A DNA stretch of 7,587 nt from Pseudomonadota bacterium (lineage in GTDB: Bacteria > Desulfobacterota > Desulfovibrionia > Desulfovibrionales > Desulfovibrionaceae): contig JAEZEM010000348.1 of the NCBI GenBank assembly GCA_023417745.1, positions 1-7,587 on the forward strand, written 5' to 3'. Below are positions 1-5,029 of the stretch, in pieces; the stretch's first letter is position 1; every line of letters begins with the position of its first letter. A model generated the notes under the pieces. That model did no database searches. It saw only the letters and a list, made by a program, of their open reading frames with translations, and was not told the origin of the DNA. A program made the position numbers and the translations under genes.

Positions 1-13
1 ACAAGGAGACGGC

Positions 14-229
14 ATGGCCTTTTTCTCGCGCATCAAATTCGAGGCCGCCCCGGTCAAGGGCGTCGCCTGCCCGGACTGCGGCGGCGTCCTGGTCTTCGAA
101 CGCTCCTGCCTGGCCGTCATGCTGGCCTGCCGGGGCTGCGGCAAACGCCACGATCCGGCCCGCTTCGCCGCCCAGCTCGGCGACGACATGGACGAAGTGT
201 ACGCCAATGTGCCGATTGATCGGATGTAG
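14..229 (+). CDS. Small zinc-ribbon protein, function unknown
   Basis: This 71-residue soluble protein has two Cys-x-x-Cys knuckles, C19-P-D-C22-G-G and C39-R-G-C42-G, about 17 residues apart. That is the arrangement of a single four-cysteine zinc ribbon. The first ten residues are basic and aromatic, and the C-terminus (about 54-71) is acidic with no cysteines. There is no signal peptide or membrane segment, so it is probably cytoplasmic. The ATG at 14 is set by AAGGAGA at 3-9. What is seen is the cysteine pattern; zinc binding is the known behaviour of such knuckles; any role in nucleic-acid binding or as a protein adaptor would be a guess. The next gene starts about 90 bases downstream beyond a palindromic repeat, so co-transcription is possible. 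Upstream context is cut off by the window edge. Confidence 0.8.
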   Translation: MAFFSRIKFEAAPVKGVACPDCGGVLVFERSCLAVMLACRGCGKRHDPARFAAQLGDDMDEVYANVPIDRM

Positions 230-251
230 TTGGGATATTTAAGATAAAGAC

Positions 252-308
252 AGAAGATGCCTCCGGCGGCCAAAGGGGCTGAGCCCCTTTGGAAACCCCG
301 GCCGGGGT
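252..308 (+). repeat. Palindromic GC-rich intergenic repeat (two hairpins)
   Basis: Two perfect inverted repeats lie back to back. The first has 10-bp arms at 271-280 and 282-291 with a one-base centre (AAAGGGGCT core); the second is the 14-base palindrome ACCCCGGCCGGGGT at 295-308. The upstream run gaagatgcctccggcggcc resembles a sequence I recall recurring between genes in Desulfovibrio and other GC-rich genomes. There is no T-tract, so it is not a classical terminator. It ends one base before the Shine-Dalgarno of the next gene and could affect translation or mRNA stability. Confidence 0.45.
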
Positions 309-321
309 GAGGGAGAACGAT

Positions 322-585
322 ATGGCGGCAGGCGTGTGGGACGGGCTGGACAAGGACCGGGTGGCCAAGGCCATGGTCACGGCCTTTTTAAGCGACGAAT
401 ATTTGGAAGCCCTGGCGGCGGTCAACAACGCCGAGAATCCGGCCGATCTCGCGGCGGCACGGGTGCTGATAAAAGACCTGATGGTCCTGTGGCGCGAGGA
501 AGCGCCGGAATACGCCTTCGTCATCGACGCGCTGTATATCTTTTCGGAGAAAATACAGCTGCAGCTGACCGGGGAAACGGATTAA
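322..585 (+). CDS. Small acidic alpha-helical protein, unknown
   Basis: This 87-residue protein matches no family I recognise. It is acidic, rich in Ala, Leu and Glu, and looks helical throughout. Two stretches could be amphipathic helices (about 10-30 and 42-58), followed by a short hydrophobic piece around residues 63-73 (YAFVIDALYIF) that is too broken by charge to be a clear membrane span. There are no cysteines and no signal peptide. The ATG at 322 is chosen because GAGGGAG at 309-315 sits six bases before it. An in-frame TTG at 289 lies inside the palindromic repeat and has no ribosome site. The gene's stop overlaps by a few bases the end of a possible minus-strand gene remnant. The base composition matches the GC-rich native DNA rather than the A+T-rich islet that follows. 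Confidence 0.75.
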   Translation: MAAGVWDGLDKDRVAKAMVTAFLSDEYLEALAAVNNAENPADLAAARVLIKDLMVLWREEAPEYAFVIDALYIFSEKIQLQLTGETD

Positions 586-668
586 CACACCAGCCGACGC
601 AGGTCTTTCATCACCAGAAACAGCTGATGCGGACCGGCCGGACTAACCACGGAATCGACCAAAATCAG
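582..668 (-). pseudogene. Possible 3' remnant of a small interrupted gene
   Basis: On the minus strand, from 668 down to a TAA at 584-582, there are 28 codons with native-like usage (CTG, GTG, GCC, CGG) ending FLVMKDLRRLVC. There is no good start codon, and a stop lies just upstream at 677-675. Its first codons, CTG ATT TTG, match in phase the CTG ATA TTG of a minus-strand ORF start at 1933-1880, beyond the A+T-rich islet. Together they could be halves of a ~37-residue gene split by the islet. The inference is weak because both pieces are very short. Confidence 0.22.
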
Positions 669-794
669 GCAGTATTATCGGCATGTTACGCACCTAGACT
701 CAATAGAAGTAAAAGCCCACAGCTATCCTGACAAAACCAGACCGGATCTGAGCACTGACGTTCCCCAACACGCAGGCAACTCCTTGTTTTTTGC

Positions 795-822
795 TTGCGG
801 TATAGCCAATCTTCGGGATAAT
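795..822 (+). promoter_or_regulatory. Candidate sigma70 promoter for the protease gene
   Basis: TTGCGG (795-800) and GATAAT (817-822) are separated by 16 bases, followed by an A+T-rich leader up to the Shine-Dalgarno of the protease gene. The match to consensus is fair (4/6 and 5/6), but in A+T-rich DNA such matches occur by chance. Confidence 0.35.
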
Positions 823-888
823 GCTTATTTTAAAAAAGCTAGGCCGACAATCGGACATGCCTTGAAGCCATGTTGGAGGAGGCCAAAT

Positions 889-1365
889 ATGCTTATGACT
901 GCTGAAAAAACCCTCGAAACTTATTGGGACGAAAGTGTCCCCGTCGACCCCATATATATCGCTGCCAGAATGGGAATTGTCGTTCAAGCAAATCCATGGC
1001 TTGACACAGAAAGCGGTCACTATATTCCCGACGGAGCCGACGGCGGCAAGCCTCTTATCATCTACAATTCAAATGAAGCTTATGTAAGACAGCGTTTTAC
1101 TGTCGCACATGAACTCGGCCACCATGCCCTTTGCCACGGAGAACGCCCCCGAGATACTTCGAAGAATTTTACGACTGGAGTTAAAGACTACAAAGAAATC
1201 CAAGCCAATCGGTTCGCAGCGGAGCTCTTGATGCCAGAAAAGAGCCTTCACGCTGTCATACAAATAAGAAACATTCGAAACATCGAAGACCTCGCCTCTC
1301 TGTTCTGCGTCTCAAAGGCAGCCATGGCTTATCGAGCAGAAAGCCTTGGCTATAACATCAACTAA
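889..1365 (+). CDS. ImmA/IrrE-family zinc metallopeptidase
   Basis: This 158-residue protein belongs to the ImmA/IrrE peptidase family. The zinc motif is HELGH at residues 74-78 within the typical 'RFTVAHELGHHALCH' segment. The downstream block 'EIQANRFAAELLMP' (103-116) matches the family's second conserved region, which supplies the third metal ligand, probably E103. Family members such as ImmA of ICEBs1 and IrrE/PprI cleave DNA-binding repressors. The C-terminal part (about 129-156) looks like a short helical or winged segment. The ATG at 889 is fixed by GGAGGAGG at 875-882; a TTG at 784 extends the frame without a ribosome site. Length is normal for a stand-alone peptidase. Unusually, no helix-turn-helix repressor partner is encoded next to it; the neighbour is a membrane protein 33 bases downstream. 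Family assignment is confident, the substrate unknown. Confidence 0.9.
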   Translation: MLMTAEKTLETYWDESVPVDPIYIAARMGIVVQANPWLDTESGHYIPDGADGGKPLIIYNSNEAYVRQRFTVAHELGHHALCHGERPRDTSKNFTTGVKDYKEIQANRFAAELLMPEKSLHAVIQIRNIRNIEDLASLFCVSKAAMAYRAESLGYNIN

Positions 1366-1398
1366 CTTACAACTTTATTCTCTTCGGTCTAATCGCAC

Positions 1399-1842
1399 AT
1401 GACAGAGAAGAACACTTCAGACAAACCCACCCAAGGTATTGACCTATCTCTCGACGCAGACAACGGAGACCTCTCCCTAAAAAATTTTTTAGCAAGCAAA
1501 CGAAAACAGCAAGACATATCGCTTGACGTCCAAACATACGGACATCGGAAAATATTATTCTGGGTTGTCCTTTCTGTTTGCGCTGCACTATATTTATCGT
1601 TCTTCTACTACGTCTTTTGGTCCCACTATTTCAGACTTCTCGTAATACATACCCAGCTAGCAGTCGGGATTGCCTTATCCCTCATCCTCGTCCCCTCCGC
1701 ATTGCTATGGGGAATCTTACGCTCTGTATATAAAGACAAAAGCAAAGAGAAAGACGAGGATGCAGAAAATTCCATAAAAACTACTGACATTGCCAAGACG
1801 ATCCATGCTTTAACAAGAATTTACCCACCTTCCTCACACTAG
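1399..1842 (+). CDS. Two-helix membrane protein beside the ImmA-like protease
   Basis: This 147-residue protein belongs to no family I recognise. It has a polar, charged N-terminal tail (residues 1-51, with K34-R-K just before a helical stretch), two hydrophobic segments (about 52-73 and 80-107) joined by a very short loop (WSHYFR), and a highly charged C-terminal tail (about 108-147, KDKSKEKDEDAE). This predicts a helical hairpin with both tails in the cytoplasm. There is no signal peptide. The start ATG has no clear Shine-Dalgarno, and the gene begins 33 bases after the protease stop, so it may depend on shared transcription and inefficient initiation. A+T-rich codon use matches the protease and not the native flanks. 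By context it could be the protease's substrate, anchor or effector, but the sequence does not decide this. Confidence 0.75.
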   Translation: MTEKNTSDKPTQGIDLSLDADNGDLSLKNFLASKRKQQDISLDVQTYGHRKILFWVVLSVCAALYLSFFYYVFWSHYFRLLVIHTQLAVGIALSLILVPSALLWGILRSVYKDKSKEKDEDAENSIKTTDIAKTIHALTRIYPPSSH

Positions 1843-1879
1843 ATCAGCTACCACCTTCTCTGCAAACACTACCGCGTTA

Positions 1880-1933
1880 CTAGACGTATTCCAGAGTCAA
1901 TATCAGCGACAATATCCCCTCGCCGCCGGCCAT
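1880..1933 (-). pseudogene. Possible 5' remnant of a small interrupted gene
   Basis: A minus-strand ATG at 1933-1931 follows GGGAGG after only two bases (a second GGAG lies further off) and opens a reading frame MAGGEGILSLIL that runs into the A+T-rich islet and stops at TAG 1882-1880. The codons CTG ATA TTG (1906-1898) are in phase with CTG ATT TTG at 668-660, where another minus-strand frame continues. Joining the two would give one continuous small ORF. This could be coincidence, since the same DNA is also the upstream region of mgtC. Confidence 0.2.
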
Positions 1934-2001
1934 CGCCTCCCTGCTCCGGCAACCCGTTTCCGGCTCCCATGGAAGCATTTCAATCCGCACGGAGACTCGC
2001 C

Positions 2002-2688
2002 ATGGACAACTACCTCTATGAATTGCAGCTCATCGCCCGCCTTCTGCTGGCCCTCGCCTGCGGCTCCCTCCTCGGCTATGAGCGGGAACGCCACGGCATC
2101 AGCGCCGGCCTGCGAACCAACCTGCTGGTCTGCCTGGGCTCCGCCCTGATGATGATCATCTCCAAGAATTTCTTTTACGCCCAGGGCGACATCGCCATGA
2201 AAATCAACGTCGGCCTCGATCCGTCCCGAATCGCCGCCCAGATCGTCACTGGCGTCGGCTTCCTCGGCGCCGGCGTCATCATCAAGGACAAAGGCTCCAT
2301 CCGGGGCCTGACCACGGCCGCCACCCTGTGGCTCAACGCCGCCGTGGGCATGGCCGCCGGCCTCGGCATGGTCGTCATCCCCGTCGCCTGCACCGTCATC
2401 GGCCTCGTCTCCCTGACCATCCTGAAGACCATCCAGAAGAAGGTCCGGCGCGACATCTACGAGGCCGTCAACATCACTTGCAGCGACTTCGAAAACTCCC
2501 TCGACCAGCTCACGGAATTCTTCGCCAGACAAAACTTCAAGGTCGAAAAGGTCTCCCTGCACAAGGTCAACAAACAAGAACTGACCTACAAGTTCATCCT
2601 CAAGTGCGACCGGACCTGCATCGACTACGTCTCTTTCATCAAGGAACTGACCAAGCTCGACTTCATCCGCAAGGTCAAGGTCGTCTAG
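2002..2688 (+). CDS. MgtC/SapB-family inner membrane protein
   Basis: This 228-residue protein has the MgtC/SapB signature. Several hydrophobic helices occupy residues 8-142, with the conserved blocks GLRTNLLVCLGSAL (36-49) and, at about 73-110, DPSRIAAQIVTGVGFLGAG followed by SIRGLTTAATLW. A soluble C-terminal domain (about 150-228, alternating beta/alpha, ACT-like in character) ends the protein, as in the longer MgtC members. Family proteins sit in the inner membrane and are linked to growth at low Mg2+, acid or envelope stress; some inhibit the F-type ATP synthase. A transport function has not been generally shown. The ATG at 2002 is preferred because GGAGA (1991-1995) lies six bases upstream; an in-frame ATG at 1969 has no ribosome site. 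A 9-bp-arm hairpin follows the stop directly. It is the first of three membrane proteins of ion homeostasis in a row, but the next gene has its own promoter. Confidence 0.9.
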   Translation: MDNYLYELQLIARLLLALACGSLLGYERERHGISAGLRTNLLVCLGSALMMIISKNFFYAQGDIAMKINVGLDPSRIAAQIVTGVGFLGAGVIIKDKGSIRGLTTAATLWLNAAVGMAAGLGMVVIPVACTVIGLVSLTILKTIQKKVRRDIYEAVNITCSDFENSLDQLTEFFARQNFKVEKVSLHKVNKQELTYKFILKCDRTCIDYVSFIKELTKLDFIRKVKVV

Positions 2689-2689
2689 C

Positions 2690-2734
2690 GTCGCGTCCCT
2701 TAACGCATACGATAGTCGTATTAAAGGACGCGAC
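2690..2734 (+). other. Nested inverted repeat immediately after mgtC stop
   Basis: GTCGCGTCC (2690-2698) pairs perfectly with GGACGCGAC (2726-2734), and an inner hairpin ATACGA (2707-2712) pairs with TCGTAT (2716-2721). It starts one base after the mgtC stop codon. No T-tract follows on either strand, so it is more likely an mRNA 3'-end stabiliser, a factor-assisted terminator or a protein-binding palindrome than an intrinsic terminator. Confidence 0.5.
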
Positions 2735-2784
2735 ACGAAACATGCGTCCCCCCGACGGCACGGGCGGACATCCGTGAACGCCCC

Positions 2785-2813
2785 TTGACGCCCCCGCCCC
2801 CCACGCCTATGGT
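2785..2813 (+). promoter_or_regulatory. Sigma70-type promoter of the Mn-riboswitch unit
   Basis: TTGACG (2785-2790) and TATGGT (2808-2813) are separated by exactly 17 bases, placing the start of transcription at about 2819-2821. That is exactly where the 5' strand of the aptamer begins. The -35 matches consensus at 5/6, the -10 at 4/6. Confidence 0.7.
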
Positions 2814-2820
2814 GGCCTTC

Positions 2821-2922
2821 CCAAAGGGGAGTAGCTGTTTCGGGCAGGGTCAACATCACTGCGGCACGTCAGCCGCCTGGCCCTGTCGTCGGTCCCTCGG
2901 AACCGATCGGCGAGACCTTTGG
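2821..2922 (+). promoter_or_regulatory. yybP-ykoY manganese riboswitch (aptamer)
   Basis: The region has the hallmarks of the yybP-ykoY Mn2+ aptamer: a closing helix P1, CCAAAGG (2821-2827) with CCTTTGG (2916-2922); the conserved GGGGAGTAGC (2826-2835); a stem CAGGGTC/GGCCCTG (2845-2851 with 2879-2885, one G-U pair) leading through the conserved internal loop AACATCACT (2852-2860) to a GCGGC/GCCGC hairpin (2861-2865 with 2872-2876); and a further hairpin TCGGT/ACCGA (2889-2893 with 2902-2906). The 3' end GAGACCTTTG is also typical. In this family the two docked loops bind Mn2+. The aptamer lies between a promoter and an intrinsic terminator and precedes the CaCA exchanger, so it is predicted to be an ON switch. 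Assignment rests on remembered consensus, not a covariance-model score. Confidence 0.88.
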
Positions 2923-2952
2923 CATGCATGCGCGTGCCAAGGTCTTTTTTTT
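2914..2952 (+). terminator. Intrinsic terminator, expression platform of the Mn riboswitch
   Basis: GACCTTTGGCA (2914-2924) pairs with TGCCAAGGTC (2935-2944), a ten-base-pair stem with one bulged T, followed by eight T residues (2945-2952). The 5' arm contains the complete 3' strand of aptamer helix P1 (2916-2922), so the aptamer and terminator exclude each other. Ligand binding should favour read-through into the exchanger gene. Confidence 0.88.
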
Positions 2953-2978
2953 GGCCGCGTCAACACCGAGGAGATCCC

Positions 2979-4202
2979 ATGAAGAAATTGCTGCCCCTCT
3001 ACATTGCCGTAGCCGCCACCCTGCCGGGCCTGGCCTGTTTCCTCTTCTCCATCCACCCCTCGCCGCCAGCCACCGCCGCCCTGGCCGGCGCGGCCATCCT
3101 GGGCGCGTCGTTTCTGCTGCTGTGGGCCTGCGACGTGGCCCAAAACGACATTCCACAAGCCCTCGCCCTGGCCGTTGTGGCGCTCATTGCCGTTTTGCCC
3201 GAATACGCCGTGGACATGTACTTCACCTGGATGGCCGGCCAGCACCCGGACTCCGACTACGCCCACTTCGCCATCGCCAACATGACCGGGGCCAATCGGC
3301 TGCTGATCGGCGTGGCCTGGACCCTGGTCGCCTTCCTGATCTGGTGGCGCACCAAGAAGCCCATCATCCTTGAGGGCGAGCGCCGCATCGATGTGCTGTT
3401 CCTGGGCCTGGCCACGGCCTACGCCATCTCCATCCCCCTGTCCGGGTCGCTGACCTGGGTGGACGGAGCGGTGCTGGTGGCCCTGTACGTCGTCTACATC
3501 GCCATCGCCGCCCGGCGCGAATGCGAGGAGCCGGAGCTTGAGGGCGTGGCCTGCGTCATCGGCGGGCTGCCCCAGGGCCTTCGCCGCCTGTCGACGCTTG
3601 GCCTGTTTCTCTTCGCCGCCGGCGTCATCGTGGCCAATGCCGAGGCCTTCAGCGAAGGGCTCGTCGCCACCGGCCGCATCTTCGGGGTCAACGAATTCCT
3701 GCTGGTCCAATGGCTGGCTCCCATCGCCTCGGAAGCCCCGGAGGTCATCGTTGCGGTCATGTTCGCCCTTCGCGGCATGGGCGGGTTGGCCCTGGGCAGC
3801 CTCATATCCTCCAAGCTCAACCAGTGGACGCTCTTGGTCGGCATGATTCCCGGCGTCTACGGCGTGTCGTCGGGCAGTTTCGCCGTGCCCATGCCGCTAA
3901 ACGGCGTGCAGATGCACGAGATCATGCTGACCGCCGCCCAGTCGCTTTTAGCCGTGGGCCTGCTGGCCGGCCTGCGTCTGGACATCCGGGGCGCGCTGCT
4001 GCTGTTTGGCCTGTTCCTCGGCCAGTTCCTGGCCCCGGCCGTGCCCGAGAGCTTCTGGAACCTCTTCCCGGGCCATTTAAACGGCAACGAGGTACACTTC
4101 CTCTTCACCTTCCTGTATATTGGGGTCTTCGTCCTCATGTTGCCGCGCACCGGCCGCCAGTTGCTGGCGCTTATCCGCCCCGCGCGCCGCAGCGCCTCTT
4201 GA
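2979..4202 (+). CDS. CaCA-type cation exchanger, probable Mn2+/Ca2+ efflux
   Basis: This 407-residue polytopic membrane protein has about ten to eleven hydrophobic segments and two alpha-type repeats typical of the Ca2+:cation antiporter superfamily. The first repeat lies near residues 68-111, with L73-P-E75 and A100-N-M-T-G-A-N106. The second lies near 244-292, with E252-A-P-E255 and, at 273-282, G-S-L-I-S-S-K-L-N-Q. The paired Pro-Glu motifs supply the cation-site carboxylates in this superfamily. A polar cytoplasmic loop (about 179-203) separates the halves. The ATG at 2979 has GAGGAG at 2968-2973; longer frames start inside the terminator and are rejected. The gene lies 26 bases after the terminator of a Mn2+ riboswitch, so it should be induced by excess Mn2+. 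This favours manganese, or mixed Mn2+/Ca2+, export over pure Na+/Ca2+ exchange. Family is confident; ion specificity is inference. Confidence 0.88.
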   Translation: MKKLLPLYIAVAATLPGLACFLFSIHPSPPATAALAGAAILGASFLLLWACDVAQNDIPQALALAVVALIAVLPEYAVDMYFTWMAGQHPDSDYAHFAIANMTGANRLLIGVAWTLVAFLIWWRTKKPIILEGERRIDVLFLGLATAYAISIPLSGSLTWVDGAVLVALYVVYIAIAARRECEEPELEGVACVIGGLPQGLRRLSTLGLFLFAAGVIVANAEAFSEGLVATGRIFGVNEFLLVQWLAPIASEAPEVIVAVMFALRGMGGLALGSLISSKLNQWTLLVGMIPGVYGVSSGSFAVPMPLNGVQMHEIMLTAAQSLLAVGLLAGLRLDIRGALLLFGLFLGQFLAPAVPESFWNLFPGHLNGNEVHFLFTFLYIGVFVLMLPRTGRQLLALIRPARRSAS

Positions 4203-4232
4203 CGCCGGGCCGGCCTGGCCCTATGGAACCCG

Positions 4233-4261
4233 CCCGCCCCGGAGCAGCCCTCCGGGGCGGG
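4233..4261 (+). terminator. Strong GC hairpin after the exchanger gene
   Basis: CCCGCCCCGGA (4233-4243) pairs perfectly over 11 bases with TCCGGGGCGGG (4251-4261), with a seven-base loop. No T-tract follows, and the Shine-Dalgarno of the next gene starts 11 bases later. It may terminate incompletely or act as an mRNA-processing or stability element between the exchanger and TRIC genes. Confidence 0.45.
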
Positions 4262-4286
4262 TACCGCCGCCAGGAGGTCCGCCGCC

Positions 4287-4949
4287 ATGGACCAGACGTT
4301 CGCCCTGCCCATTTACCTCGACCTGTTCGCCGTGTTTCTCATGGCCGCAACCGGAGCCATTGAGGCCATCCGCCGCGAGTTCGACCTTGTTGGCCTGCTT
4401 GGCCTGTCCTTTGCCACGGGCCTGGGCGGGGCGCTAATTCGCGACGGCATCTTCCTCCAGGCCGGCGTGCCGGCCGTGGTGCGCAACCAGGACTATCTCT
4501 ACGCCGTGGCGGCCGCTGCCCTGGCCTGCCTCGTCTTCGGCCGCCGGGCCGTATTGTCCGAGCGTTTCGTGGCCCTGGTCGACGCCGCCGCCCTGGGGGC
4601 CTACGCCGTGGTCGGCATGGAGAAATCCCTGGCCTTTGGCCTGGATTTCGCCCCGGCCGTGCTGGTCGGCACGGTCAACGCCTGCGGCGGCGGCATCCTG
4701 CGCGACGTGCTCATGCGCGAGGAGCCCATGGTGTTTCGCCCGGGCCAGTTCTACGGCCTGGCCGCCCTGCTCGGCTGCCTGACCTACCCCTTCCTGCGCC
4801 AGACCTTCGGCCTGCCGCCGCTGACCTCCGCCTTGGTCACCATCGCCTTCACGTTTCTCCTTCGTGTCCTGGCCATCACCCGCAACTGGCGCACCGTCCC
4901 CGTGCGCGATCATGGCCTGTTTCGCCGCCGCAATCCGCCCGTGGCTTGA
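4287..4949 (+). CDS. TRIC-family (UPF0126/YadS-like) cation channel
   Basis: This 220-residue membrane protein has the duplicated architecture of prokaryotic TRIC channels, formerly UPF0126. Each half has three hydrophobic helices and a glycine-rich signature. The first is G45-L-G-G-A-L-I-R-D53; the second is N131-A-C-G-G-G-I-L-R-D140 followed by the typical V-L-M-R-E-E-P. A seventh hydrophobic segment lies near 187-203 and the tail is short and basic. Bacterial and archaeal TRIC proteins form trimeric monovalent-cation channels; the eukaryotic ones provide counter-ion flow during Ca2+ release. The start is set by AGGAGGT at 4272-4278, eight bases before the ATG. The gene follows the exchanger by 84 bases across a strong hairpin without a T-tract and has no obvious promoter of its own. 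It may be partly co-expressed with the Mn-regulated exchanger, balancing charge movement; that link is inference. Confidence 0.9.
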   Translation: MDQTFALPIYLDLFAVFLMAATGAIEAIRREFDLVGLLGLSFATGLGGALIRDGIFLQAGVPAVVRNQDYLYAVAAAALACLVFGRRAVLSERFVALVDAAALGAYAVVGMEKSLAFGLDFAPAVLVGTVNACGGGILRDVLMREEPMVFRPGQFYGLAALLGCLTYPFLRQTFGLPPLTSALVTIAFTFLLRVLAITRNWRTVPVRDHGLFRRRNPPVA

Positions 4950-4976
4950 CGCCGCCGCCCCGGCCGCGTCTATAAA
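4946..4976 (+). promoter_or_regulatory. Candidate sigma70 promoter for the HAD gene
   Basis: TTGACG (4946-4951) overlaps the TRIC stop codon, and TATAAA (4971-4976), or CTATAA one base earlier, lies 18-19 bases downstream. The spacing is slightly long, but both boxes stand out in otherwise GC-rich DNA. Transcription would start about 45 bases before the HAD gene. Confidence 0.5.
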
Positions 4977-5029
4977 GACGAGGGTCCGCAACCGGCGGCC
5001 CATCCGTCAGCCAGCCAGGGGGAATGTCC

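Larger units (their letters stand above)
660..1906. mobile_element. Putative A+T-rich genomic islet without integrase
   Basis: Base composition drops visibly to A+T-rich between about 660 and 1906 and returns abruptly to GC-rich at about 1910. The segment carries an ImmA/IrrE protease and a two-helix membrane protein, with codon usage (AAA, AAT, ATA, TTA) unlike the neighbours. The 9-base sequences CAAAATCAG (660-668) and CAATATCAG (1898-1906), in direct orientation, differ at one base and mark the two edges. They could be target or attachment repeats. No transposase, integrase or terminal inverted repeat was seen. The stretch 586-794 holds no convincing + strand gene. Confidence 0.4.

Noticed and set aside
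784..888. TTG-initiated N-terminal extension of the ImmA-like protein
   Set aside because: No ribosome site at the TTG, whereas GGAGGAGG lies six bases before the ATG at 889, and the extension overlaps the candidate promoter.
700..1020. Minus-strand ORF of 106 codons opposite the protease start
   Set aside because: It overlaps the well-supported ImmA/IrrE gene and shows no recognisable domain.
1903..2859. Long minus-strand ORF (318 codons) opposite mgtC
   Set aside because: It is antisense to a clear MgtC gene; the peptide is Gly/Asp/Glu/Val-rich low-complexity of the kind produced by the complement of GC-biased codons, and it overlaps the riboswitch.
2919..2978. Upstream ATG extension of the exchanger
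   Set aside because: It would start within the riboswitch terminator stem; the ATG at 2979 has GAGGAG at the right distance and begins a typical membrane-protein N-terminus.
2856..3710. Long minus-strand ORF (284 codons) opposite the exchanger
   Set aside because: It is a shadow of the CaCA gene with a Gly/Gln/His/Asp-biased composition and no domain.
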